Of a stretch of 64,000 bases of DNA, positions 27,629 through 34,622 are shown one piece after another. This DNA is from Rhodoplanes sp046000175. Lineage in GTDB: Bacteria; Pseudomonadota; Alphaproteobacteria; Rhizobiales; Xanthobacteraceae. The stretch spans positions 1 through 64,000 of the forward strand of contig NZ_JBEOMB010000036.1 of NCBI RefSeq assembly GCF_046000175.1. Direction: 5' to 3'. Position 1 is the first letter of the stretch; the number at the start of each line of letters is the position of its first letter. A model generated the notes under the pieces. It saw only the letters and a program-made list of their open reading frames with translations. It was not told where the DNA came from and ran no database searches. Made by a program: the position numbers and the translations under genes.

Positions 27629-28989
27629 TGGACCTCGTCATCCGCAACGCCACCGCGATCATGACCGGTGGCGCCGGGGCGGCCGCCCGCGCGGCCGGTC
27701 CCGACATCCGCCTGCGCGGCAGCCGCATCGCGGCGATCGGCGCGCTCGCGCCGGAGCCCGGCGAGCGCGTGCTCGACGCCACCGACTGCGTGATCTATCC
27801 GGGCTGGATCAACACCCATCATCACCTGTTCCAGTCGCTGATGAAGGGGATTCCCGCCGGCATCGACCTGCAGCTCGCGCCGTGGCTCTCGGCCGTGCCG
27901 GTCGCCTATCGGCGCTTCGTCGACGCCGAGACGCTGCGCATCGCCGCGACGGTCGGGATCGCCGAGCTGGTGCTGTCGGGCTGCACCACGATCGCCGACC
28001 ATCACTACGCCTACTGGCCCGGCATGGGCTTCGACGGCTCGGCCCTGCTGTTCGAGCTGGCGGAACAATTCGGCGTGCGCTTCGTGCTGATGCGCGGCGG
28101 CGCCACCAAGGTGCGCGAGATCGACCTGAACCCGCCGCCGGAGGCGCGGCCCGAGACGCTCGACGACATGCTGGCGAGCGTGTCGCACGACGTCGGCCGC
28201 TTCCATCAGGCCGGCGGCGACGCGATGCGCAAGGTGATCCTCGCGCCGACCACGCCGACCTGGTCCGTGCACGCGCACGAGCTCCCCGAGTTCGCGGCGG
28301 CGGCGCGAAAAATGGGAATCGGGCTGCACAGCCATCTCTCCGAGTCGCTCGACTACGTGCATTTCTGCCGCGACGTGCACGGCTGCACGCCGCTCGAGTT
28401 CGTCCAGCGGCACGACTGGCTCGGGCCCGACGTGTTCTTCGCCCATCTCTGCCACATGCAGCCGGAGGAGATCCGGCTGATGGCCGAGACCGGCACCGGC
28501 ATGGCGCACTGCCCGCAGTCGAACTGCCGGCTCGGCTCCGGCATCGCGCCGGCCCCCGCGCTGGCGCGGCTCGGCGGCCGCGTCTCGCTCGGCGTCGACG
28601 GCGCAGGATCGAACGAAGCCGCCGACATGGTCAACGAGAGCCACATGGCGTGGCTCGTCCACCGCGCCCGCGACGGCGCCGCGAGCGTCACGGTCGAGGA
28701 CGTGATCAGATGGGGCACGGCCGGCGGCGCGACCGTGCTCGGCCTCTCGCAGACCGGCACGCTGGCGCCCGGCATGGCGGCGGATCTCGTCGTCTACTCG
28801 CTCGACCACCCGCGCTACGCCGGCCTGCACGATCCCGCCATCGCACCCGTGGCCGGCGGCGGCCAGGCCCACGTGAAATGGGGGTTCTGCAACGGCCGCC
28901 TGATCGTCGAGGACGGCCGCATTCCCGGGCTCGATCTGCCGGGCCTGCTCGCCGAGGCGCGGCGGGCGGTGAGCCGGATGGTGATCTGA
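27628..28989 (+). CDS. 8-oxoguanine deaminase-like amidohydrolase
   Basis: A 453-residue metal-dependent deaminase. Metal and substrate motifs: HHH in NTHHHLFQSLMKG (about 57-59), TTIADHHYAYWP, His in GLHSHLSES, HLCHM, and Asp in GVDGAGSNE. The NTHHHLFQSL and DHHY blocks are those of the 8-oxoguanine/isoxanthopterin deaminase group, related to AtzA and TrzN. It probably deaminates the heterocycle brought in by the adjacent ABC importer, to which it is coupled by one base. The true substrate may be another purine, pterin or pyrimidine. Confidence 0.85.
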   Translation: MDLVIRNATAIMTGGAGAAARAAGPDIRLRGSRIAAIGALAPEPGERVLDATDCVIYPGWINTHHHLFQSLMKGIPAGIDLQLAPWLSAVPVAYRRFVDAETLRIAATVGIAELVLSGCTTIADHHYAYWPGMGFDGSALLFELAEQFGVRFVLMRGGATKVREIDLNPPPEARPETLDDMLASVSHDVGRFHQAGGDAMRKVILAPTTPTWSVHAHELPEFAAAARKMGIGLHSHLSESLDYVHFCRDVHGCTPLEFVQRHDWLGPDVFFAHLCHMQPEEIRLMAETGTGMAHCPQSNCRLGSGIAPAPALARLGGRVSLGVDGAGSNEAADMVNESHMAWLVHRARDGAASVTVEDVIRWGTAGGATVLGLSQTGTLAPGMAADLVVYSLDHPRYAGLHDPAIAPVAGGGQAHVKWGFCNGRLIVEDGRIPGLDLPGLLAEARRAVSRMVI

Positions 28990-28998
28990 CGACTTCGT

Positions 28999-29258
28999 CA
29001 TGGCCGGGACAAGCCCACGGCTGTCCGGTTCATGTATAGGCCGGGTCGAGGGTGAGTCGACGGGAGTCGATCGGGGGAGATCGCTCTATCTGCTGCATGC
29101 GGGTCACGTCCTTGCGACGCATGAGGTTGGCGCGCAGAAGGAGAGCGAGCGTCTTTCTGGCCGTGCTCGACATTGGTCATCGTTGGCAGCAGGTGCAGAA
29201 CCAGTCGCCGATCAAGCAAACCATGAGCCGGACAGCCGTGGGCTCGTCCCGGCCATGG
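28999..29258. repeat. Inverted family B half repeats flanking 190 bp
   Basis: Left arm CATGGCCGGGACAAGCCCAC to 29034 and right arm, its reverse complement with two mismatches, at 29223-29258. This resembles a miniature element with terminal inverted repeats, but no target-site duplication is evident. Confidence 0.55.
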
Positions 29259-29282
29259 TTTCCGCTGCCGTCGACCCACACT

Positions 29283-29318
29283 CCGCTCATTCCCGCGAAG
29301 GCGGGACTCCAGAGCCAC
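29283..29318. repeat. Palindromic repeat, family F
   Basis: Element with core TCATTCCCGCGAAGGCGGGA followed by CTCCAGAG. A related copy is at 60301-60342. Confidence 0.55.
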
Positions 29319-29464
29319 ACATCGGGGGCCCCCGGTGCGGCGCCGCGGTCACACTCGTTCGCCGGATTGTGAACGGAACGTAAAGACGGCTGGCGCGGCG
29401 GACGATGCCTCGCCTAGTCTTCCGGTGGGGACACGGATCTGGGTTCGCAGGGGTTTGCGAGGCT

Positions 29465-29584
29465 ATGCGTACCGTGGCGATTCTGCTGGTGGTCGGCCTG
29501 GGCCTCGGGCTCGCCGGCTGCTCGAAATGCGATATTCCGACCTGGGGCTACGCTGCCTGCCGCAGTGGACCGCCGGTGCGATGA
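29465..29584 (+). CDS. Small lipoprotein
   Basis: A 39-residue peptide starting MRTVAILLVVGLGLGLAGC, with a clear lipobox (LAGC, Cys19), followed by 20 residues with two more Cys (SKCDIPTWGYAACRSGPP). The mature part would be a short membrane-anchored peptide. An AGGGG and a GAGG precede the start. Short SKCD-containing lipoproteins of this kind are, as far as I recall, seen in related Hyphomicrobiales, function unknown. It is convergent with the S24 gene. The call rests on the lipobox and length; it could still be chance. Confidence 0.6.
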   Translation: MRTVAILLVVGLGLGLAGCSKCDIPTWGYAACRSGPPVR

Positions 29585-29619
29585 TCGCAGCCGGCGCGGC
29601 CTAACGGCGCGCCCGGATG

Positions 29620-30249
29620 CTACTGGCTCGCCCAGACGATGCGGGCGACCCACAGCACCTCCTCGGCGGCGAGCACGCGGTCCTGGTGCTCGGGATTGAG
29701 CGAGCGCAGCTCGAGCGTCTTGGCCGTCTTGCGGCGCAGCTCCTTGGCCATCACCTCGCCCTCGCGGGTCTTCACCACCACGCGGTCGCCGCGCCGGATC
29801 GGCGCCAGCGGCGACACGATGATCACGGTGCCGTCCCGGTAGGCCGGCTGCATCGAGTCGCCCGAGATCTCCAGCGCGTAGGCGTGCTCGTCCTCGACGG
29901 CCGGGAACGGGATCTCGTCCCAGCCCTTGCCGACCGGAAAGCCGCCGTCGTCGAAATAGCCGCCCGTGCCGGCCTCGGCGAAGCCGATCAGCGGCACGGC
30001 CTGCTCGGCATTGCTGCCGTCGTCGGTGATCAGCTTGACGAAGTCGTCGATCGTCACGCCGGTCGCGGCGAGCGACTTCGCCACCGACTCGGTCGACGGC
30101 CAGCGGGCGCGGCCGTCCGGGGTGATGCGCTTCGACTTGTTGAAGGTGGTCGGATCGAGGCCGGCGCGCTTGGCGAGCCCGGACGCGGACAGGCCGGCGC
30201 GCGCCGCCAGCCGGTCGATCGCCGTCCAGATCTGGGCATGGGTCAGCAT
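29620..30249 (-). CDS. S24-family HTH repressor-like protein (LexA/CI type)
   Basis: A 209-residue protein with an N-terminal helix-turn-helix (about 5-70; SASGLAKRAGLDPTTFNKSK) and a C-terminal S24 peptidase domain. The catalytic Ser is S132 in SGDSMQP and the Lys is probably K169 in EVMAKEL. An Ala-Gly bond in FAEAGTGG (about 94-95) lies about 38 residues before the Ser, as in LexA/CI proteins that cleave themselves with RecA. It is not LexA itself (atypical HTH). Chromosomal stand-alone copies of this type are common; targets are unknown. Confidence 0.85.
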   Translation of the reverse strand: MLTHAQIWTAIDRLAARAGLSASGLAKRAGLDPTTFNKSKRITPDGRARWPSTESVAKSLAATGVTIDDFVKLITDDGSNAEQAVPLIGFAEAGTGGYFDDGGFPVGKGWDEIPFPAVEDEHAYALEISGDSMQPAYRDGTVIIVSPLAPIRRGDRVVVKTREGEVMAKELRRKTAKTLELRSLNPEHQDRVLAAEEVLWVARIVWASQ

Positions 30250-30385
30250 GGGACCTCCTGCGGAACGCCGGGGCCACGGTGGATTCGCGCCAGTATAGGA
30301 ATTTTAGCCTGGGTCTGCCAAGCGGAATGCGCACGGGGCGCCGCAGGGCCGACCGGCGACGCCGGGTGGCGGCCCGGGAGCGGCC

Positions 30386-30727
30386 TCAGCGGCCGCCCTT
30401 GCCGAGCCGGATGATCAGCCAGATCGGGATCACCAGCACGGCGCCGAGCAGGAAGTAGCGCCACAGCCAGACCACGGCGTCGAAGCCCATGTCCCAGACG
30501 CTGCGCAAGAGCCGCTCGATCGAGTGGATGATGTTGAGCGGATCGAGGCCGACCGCGGACAGGACGACGCCGACCAGGATCGACAGGAGGACGAGCCGCA
30601 CGGCGACCGCACCGGGCGAGCCGCCGAGAAACCGTTCGAGGTTGCCGGAAGAGCGTTGCTGCATGCCGTTCCCGTCGGTGCCGTTCGCGTAATGGATCGG
30701 CCGCCGTTCCGGATCCCGCATCGTCAT
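30386..30727 (-). CDS. DUF6460 small membrane protein
   Basis: A 113-residue protein with two transmembrane helices. The core reads LERFLGGSPGAVAVRLVLLS, then ILVGVVLSAVGLDPLNII and WDMGFDAVVWLWRYFLLGAV, which matches the DUF6460 family of Hyphomicrobiales as I recall it. Function unknown; probably an inner-membrane protein. ATG 30727 is chosen because the longer upstream reading is arginine-rich and antisense to nothing useful. No partner gene is apparent. Confidence 0.75.
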   Translation of the reverse strand: MTMRDPERRPIHYANGTDGNGMQQRSSGNLERFLGGSPGAVAVRLVLLSILVGVVLSAVGLDPLNIIHSIERLLRSVWDMGFDAVVWLWRYFLLGAVLVIPIWLIIRLGKGGR

Positions 30728-30910
30728 GCCGTGCCCTCGGGTGCCGCTGTTCGGCCGGCACCATAGCACAGACGATGGCGGCAGCGGGGCGAGCTCGCCC
30801 GCGCCCCGCTGCCGGGGGCGCCGCCACCGCCGGGCGCCGCGGCTCGGCACTGCATGCTCGATACTCTTTCGTGGAGCCGTGCCCTACGTCGGGAGCTTGC
30901 GGTTCCAGCG

Positions 30911-31016
30911 TTCCCTCCCCCCCTGTGGGGGAGGGACAGGGAGGGGGGTACACCACGAACTCGGAGTTCGGGGCTCACCCCCCTCTCCACCTCTCCCCCA
31001 CAAGGGGGGAGAGAGC
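30911..31016. repeat. Palindromic repeat, family A (double element)
   Basis: Facing copies TTCCCTCCCCCCCTGTGGGG and CCCCACAAGGGGGGAGAGAG with about 55 bp between, next to the 3' end of the VOC gene. Confidence 0.75.
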
Positions 31017-31064
31017 AGGCCGTGCCGTGCTGACGGTTCGTCGCTCAGATCAACGCGTCCCGGT

Positions 31065-31487
31065 TCAGCTCGTCGCCCACGGATCGTAGGTGCCGACGTT
31101 CCACAGATGCCCTTCGGGATCGCGGAACGAGACGCCGCGGCCGCCGTGGCTCTCGTCGCGCAGCGGCATCACGATCTCGGCCCCATGCGCGACCGCGCGG
31201 GCATGCACGGCGTCCGCGTCGGCGACCACCACATAGGGGCTCTGGCTGCACCCGCCGAGCGCCGCCGGCGTCGACTGCAGCTTTCCGAAGTCGTCGTCGC
31301 GGGCGGTGCCGAGCATCACCATGCCGCCGCCGAGCGTGAGCTGGGCATGGGCGATGCCGCCCGCTCCGTCCTCGTAGACGGCGTGGCGCGTGAAGCCGAG
31401 GACGGCGCACAGCCAGTCGATCATGGCGGGCGCGTCGCGATAGCGCAGCGCCGGGACGACGGTGCTCGGGGTGGTCGGACGGGTCAT
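31065..31487 (-). CDS. VOC-family (glyoxalase-like) protein
   Basis: A 140-residue single VOC protein with PALRYRDAPAMIDWLCAVLG at the start and a C-terminal FRDPEGHLWNVGTYDP. These are the usual first and last strands of the glyoxalase/bleomycin-resistance fold; GHLWN carries the family's typical metal-site region, though the Glu ligand is replaced here by Asn. GGAGAG five bases before ATG 31487 supports the start. It is the last gene of a four-gene operon (VOC, ThiS-like, BNR protein, VOC) next to an ECF42-type sigma factor. Function unknown. Confidence 0.82.
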   Translation of the reverse strand: MTRPTTPSTVVPALRYRDAPAMIDWLCAVLGFTRHAVYEDGAGGIAHAQLTLGGGMVMLGTARDDDFGKLQSTPAALGGCSQSPYVVVADADAVHARAVAHGAEIVMPLRDESHGGRGVSFRDPEGHLWNVGTYDPWATS

Positions 31488-31500
31488 CGCATCTCTCCGA

Positions 31501-32604
31501 TCAGCCGAACCGCACCGCATAGACGGGCGGCAGCGTGTGGCTGACGCAGGTCCAGCGGTCCCCCTGGTCCTCGCTCACCCACAGGCCGCCCGTGGTCGAG
31601 CCGAAGGCGAGGCGCTCGCCCGCATCGTCGAGCGCCAGGGCATGGCGGTAGACGACGTCGTAGGCGTGCTGTTGCGGGAGGCCCTCGGTCAGCACGTCGA
31701 ACGAGCGGCCGCCGTCGCGGGTGCGGGTGACGACCAGGCGGCCGTCGCAGGGGATCCGCTTCTCGTCCTTGATCTCCGGCACGAACCACGCGGTGTCCGG
31801 CTCCTGCGGATGCACCGCGACCGCAAATCCGAAAGTCGACGGGCCGGCTTTCTCGATCTCGGAGAAGCGGCGGCCGCCGTCGGAGGAGACGAAGATGCCG
31901 TTGTGATGCTGCACCCACATGCGCTCCGGCGCGGCCCGGCACTGCACCAGGCAATGGACGTCCTGGCCGAGCGGCTCGTGCGCCTGCTCGGGCGGGGCGT
32001 ACTCGGCCCGCATGCCCTCGCCGCGCAGCGTCCAGGTGTCGCCGCCGTCCTCGGTCGCCCACACCCCGCCTGTCGACACCGCGATCGAGACGTGGCGGGA
32101 GTTGCGCGGATCGACGCAGATCGAATGCAGGCCGGGAAGATCCGCGCCGCCGCCCATCCATTTCTGCCGCAGCGGATGATCCCACAGCGACCGCACCAGC
32201 GACCAGCTGGCGCCGTGGTCGGTCGACTTGAACAGGCCTCCCGGCAGGGTGCCGCACCACAGCGTGCCGGGCTCGTCGGCGCCGCCCGGCGCCAGCGCCC
32301 AGATCCGCACCGTGCTCCACGGCAGCGGCCGGCCCCACATGTCCAGCTCCTCGTGGCCCTCCGGCTTCTCCGGATAGGTCGGCGTCGCGATCTCGGTGTA
32401 GCCACCACCCGGGAGCGCGGCGTGCAGCTTGACGCCGAAATGACCGTGATCGAGCGCCGCGTAGCGGCGGCCGTCGCGCGGATCCGTCATCGCGAGCGTC
32501 ACGTTGTCGCCGAGGAACGCCACGTCGGCGATCTCCCACCCGCCGCCGTTCCGGGTCACCGTGAACAGGCCTTTTCGCGTGGACACGAGAATCACGTCGT
32601 TCAT
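31501..32604 (-). CDS. BNR/Asp-box repeat protein (sialidase-like beta-propeller)
   Basis: A 367-residue protein with at least five Asp-box motifs (STDHGASW, TEDGGDTW, SSDGGRRF, TRDGGRSF, SEDQGDRW), so a beta-propeller of the sialidase/Vps10 type. No signal peptide is visible; the protein starts MNDVILVSTRKGLFTV and is probably cytoplasmic. The sialidase catalytic Arg triad and Tyr/Glu are not evident, so a binding role is as likely as hydrolysis. The Shine-Dalgarno GGAGG lies in the last Gly codons of the ThiS-like gene 4 bp upstream, so the two are coupled. Confidence 0.82.
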   Translation of the reverse strand: MNDVILVSTRKGLFTVTRNGGGWEIADVAFLGDNVTLAMTDPRDGRRYAALDHGHFGVKLHAALPGGGYTEIATPTYPEKPEGHEELDMWGRPLPWSTVRIWALAPGGADEPGTLWCGTLPGGLFKSTDHGASWSLVRSLWDHPLRQKWMGGGADLPGLHSICVDPRNSRHVSIAVSTGGVWATEDGGDTWTLRGEGMRAEYAPPEQAHEPLGQDVHCLVQCRAAPERMWVQHHNGIFVSSDGGRRFSEIEKAGPSTFGFAVAVHPQEPDTAWFVPEIKDEKRIPCDGRLVVTRTRDGGRSFDVLTEGLPQQHAYDVVYRHALALDDAGERLAFGSTTGGLWVSEDQGDRWTCVSHTLPPVYAVRFG

Positions 32605-32608
32605 CTGA

Positions 32609-32878
32609 TCAGCCTCCGGAGAGCGCCTGGAAGACATGGATGGTGCTCGCCGGGCCGACCGGCTCGGCGAGCCGCGCGCGGTCGCGCACCAAGGTGCCGT
32701 CGACGAACACGCTCATGTGGCGACGCAGCGCGCCCTGATCGTCGAGCACGTAGCCGCGCGCCTGCGGGTTCTCCGCGAACACCGCCTCCAGCGCCTCGCG
32801 GACCGTGGACCCGGAGACCTCGATCTCCGGGCAGGCGACGTGGCGCTGGATGTTCTGCGTGAAGACGACGCGGGGCAT
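32609..32878 (-). CDS. MoaD/ThiS-like ubiquitin-fold protein
   Basis: An 89-residue beta-grasp protein ending LSGG, the C-terminal Gly-Gly that in MoaD and ThiS is adenylylated and thiocarboxylated. The fold's conserved strand ends are visible (STVREALEAVFAENP, SVFVDG, IHVFQALSGG). It pairs with the BNR protein rather than with moa or thi genes, which is a recurrent but unexplained pairing in databases as I recall. It lies 3 bp after a VOC gene stop and 4 bp before the BNR gene. A sulfur-carrier or protein-modifier role is possible but unproved. Confidence 0.82.
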   Translation of the reverse strand: MPRVVFTQNIQRHVACPEIEVSGSTVREALEAVFAENPQARGYVLDDQGALRRHMSVFVDGTLVRDRARLAEPVGPASTIHVFQALSGG

Positions 32879-32881
32879 GGC

Positions 32882-33313
32882 CTAGGCAGCCGCACCCGCT
32901 TCGGCCGGCGCCGTCTGCACATGCGCCGGGTCCATCCACATGATCTCCCAGGTGTGGCCGTCGAGATCGTCGAACGCCCGGTAGTACATGAAGCCGTAGT
33001 CGCTCGCCGGACGCGGCTCGGCGGCGCCGGCCTTGACGGCGGTGTCGACCAGGGCGTCGACCTTCTCGCGGCTCTCCGTCGACAGCGCGATCAGCACCTC
33101 CTTGGTCCGGTGTCCATCGGCGATCGCCTTGTCGGTGAACTGCCGGAACTTGTCGTGAGTCAGCAGCATCGCGTAAATGGTGTCGGAGATGACCAGGCAG
33201 GCCGCCGTGTCGTCGGTGAACTGCGGGTTGAACGTCCAGCCGAGCGTCTCGAAAAACCGCATCGACCGCGGCAGATCGGCGACCGGGAGATTGAGGAAGA
33301 CCATGGTGCTCAT
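32882..33313 (-). CDS. VOC-family (glyoxalase/bleomycin-resistance-like) protein
   Basis: A 143-residue VOC protein (VFLNLPVADLPRSMRFFETL, WTFNPQF, and the C-terminal DLDGHTWEIMWMDP with a Glu in HTWEIMWMD that is a typical metal ligand). Such proteins are common in gene sets run by ECF42-type sigma factors along with YciI/DGPF proteins. AAAGGA lies seven bases before ATG 33313. First gene of the operon VOC, ThiS-like, BNR, VOC. Activity unknown. Confidence 0.83.
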   Translation of the reverse strand: MSTMVFLNLPVADLPRSMRFFETLGWTFNPQFTDDTAACLVISDTIYAMLLTHDKFRQFTDKAIADGHRTKEVLIALSTESREKVDALVDTAVKAGAAEPRPASDYGFMYYRAFDDLDGHTWEIMWMDPAHVQTAPAEAGAAA

Positions 33314-33364
33314 CGGGGGGTCCTTTGCGAGATTATGATCAGGTCCGGCGGGGTGCCTCGCTCG

Positions 33365-33512
33365 TGCCCCGGACAAGGCGCGTCGGGCCAACGGCCCGCT
33401 GCACCGCAGAGCCGGAGCCCAGGAGCCGCACGACGGACGGTTCGCCGAGCGCATCGTCCCGTCGCCCCTGGGTCCCGGGTCACGGCGCGGTGCGCCGCGC
33501 CCGGGACACGGA
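33365..33512. repeat. Palindromic repeat, family E
   Basis: Imperfect inverted repeat between the VOC and YciI genes: GTGCCCCGGACAAGG...GCAGAGCCGGAGCCCAGG on the left, CTGGGTCCCGGGTCACGGCG...CCGCGCCCGGGACAC on the right. A related copy lies at 39625-39760. Confidence 0.6.
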
Positions 33513-33536
33513 CGCCGTCCGCTGCGAAGCCTGCCC

Positions 33537-33968
33537 TCACCCGCCGGTCTGCTCGCGGATGCGCTCCTGCATGCGCGCCTCGCGGTCACGCAGCTCGGGC
33601 GTGAAGGCCTCGCCGAAATCCTCCATCTCGTAGACCTGGCGGATCTCGACCTCGCTCACCTCGTCGTGCGGGTTGGGGCAGCGCTTCAACCACGCGACCG
33701 CCTCCTCCATCGAGGCGACGTTCCACAGCCAGTACCCGGCGACCAGCTCCTTGGTCTCGGCGAAGGGGCCGTCGATGACGGTGCGGCTCGCGCCGTCGAA
33801 GCGCACGCGCTTGCCCTTCGAGGTCGGATGCAGGCCCTCGCCGGCCAGCATGATGCCGGCCTCGACCAGCGCCTCGTTGTACTTGCCCATCGCCTCGAAC
33901 AGCGCGGTGGACGGCATCTCGCCGGCTTCCGACGCCTTGCTGGCCTTGACCAGAACCATGACCTTCAT
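33537..33968 (-). CDS. YciI/DGPF-family protein
   Basis: A 143-residue YCII-related protein with the family hallmark DGPF in VIDGPFAETKELVAGYWLW, and EAVAWLKRCP after it. Proteins of this family are the main partners of ECF42 sigma factors in other bacteria. They have a ferredoxin-like fold with a His-Asp pair; catalytic activity is unknown. GAGGG six bases before ATG 33968 supports the start. It follows the DUF1428 gene by 31 bp, probably in one transcript driven from the ECF42-like promoter at 34408-34437. Confidence 0.87.
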   Translation of the reverse strand: MKVMVLVKASKASEAGEMPSTALFEAMGKYNEALVEAGIMLAGEGLHPTSKGKRVRFDGASRTVIDGPFAETKELVAGYWLWNVASMEEAVAWLKRCPNPHDEVSEVEIRQVYEMEDFGEAFTPELRDREARMQERIREQTGG

Positions 33969-33999
33969 GATGATCTTCCCTCTTTGTTTGGATGTCGGA

Positions 34000-34368
34000 T
34001 CAGGCGTCGACCAGCACGTCGAAGCCGCCCCAGAACATCCGCTTGCCGTCGAACACCGGCTCGCGCTCGTGCCACTGCTTGATGCGCTCGTCCTCCATCA
34101 CGGCCGCGTTGATGCGGTCGCGCTCGGCCCGCGAGGCGAAGACGATCCACGAGAAGATCACGGTCTCGTCCGGCTCGAGCTTGACGGCCTGCGGGAACGA
34201 CGTGTGGGTGCCGGGCTTCACGTCCTCGGCGACGCATTCGACGAAGGCGAGCGCGCCGTGATCGCGCCACACCTCGCCGGCTGCGCGCGCCATCGCGCGA
34301 TAGGCGTCGAGCTTCGCGGTCGGCACCGGCAGCACATAGCCGTCGACATACTTGCCCACCATCTCCAT
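34000..34368 (-). CDS. DUF1428 family protein
   Basis: A 122-residue protein with the DUF1428 pattern: YVDGYVLPVPTAKLDAYRAM, then SFPQAVKLEPDETVIFSWIV and FDGKRMFWGGFDVLVDA. This is a dimeric alpha/beta barrel family of unknown function. AGGAGG lies about seven bases before ATG 34368; a second in-frame ATG is two codons later. A promoter of the same pattern as that of the sigma operon stands upstream, so it is likely in the ECF42-type regulon. Confidence 0.87.
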   Translation of the reverse strand: MEMVGKYVDGYVLPVPTAKLDAYRAMARAAGEVWRDHGALAFVECVAEDVKPGTHTSFPQAVKLEPDETVIFSWIVFASRAERDRINAAVMEDERIKQWHEREPVFDGKRMFWGGFDVLVDA

Positions 34369-34407
34369 CGGGGGTCCTCCTCCTGTCTCGTCTCTCCGTC
34401 ACGCCCT

Positions 34408-34437
34408 GAAGACGGACGGCGGAGTGCACCCCCGACA
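34408..34437 (-). promoter_or_regulatory. ECF42-type promoter
   Basis: Minus strand TGTCGG at 34437-34432, 17 bases, then CGTCTTC at 34414-34408, 40 bp before the DUF1428 gene. The same -35, spacing and -10 pattern occurs before the sigma operon. TGTCG with CGTC is close to the consensus I recall for ECF42 sigma factors. Confidence 0.65.
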
Positions 34438-34504
34438 GTGACGCGAATCTTTTTTCGGTGGAGGTAATTTTCAGGACGACGTGGCAGTCGCCGGCTTCCC
34501 TCTT

Positions 34505-34594
34505 CGTCATGGCCGGGCTCGTCCCGGCCATCCACGATCTCGTCGCCGCGGTGCATAAAGGTCGTGGATGCCCGCGACGAGCGCGGGCATGACG
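34505..34594. repeat. Palindromic repeat, family B
   Basis: Double hairpin GTCATGGCCGGGCTCGTCCC with GGCCATCCACGA, facing TCGTGGATGCCCGCGACGAG with GCGCGGGCATGACGG, between the sigma factor and DUF1428 genes. Confidence 0.78.
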
Positions 34595-34622
34595 GGCCGA
34601 GGGTCTGAAGGCGAGCGCGACG

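Larger units (their letters stand above)
28990..29464. other. Intergenic region with paired inverted repeats
   Basis: About 475 bp. Family B half elements stand at 28999-29034 and, inverted, at 29223-29258 (34 of 36 bases complementary), bracketing about 190 bp with no recognisable gene. A separate repeat of another family lies at 29283-29318 (CATTCCCGCGAAGGCGGGA core). The small lipoprotein gene starts at 29465. Confidence 0.6.

Noticed and set aside
29620..30249. S24 protein as a prophage repressor marking a prophage
   Set aside because: No phage structural, integrase or lysis genes nearby; neighbours are ordinary chromosomal genes.
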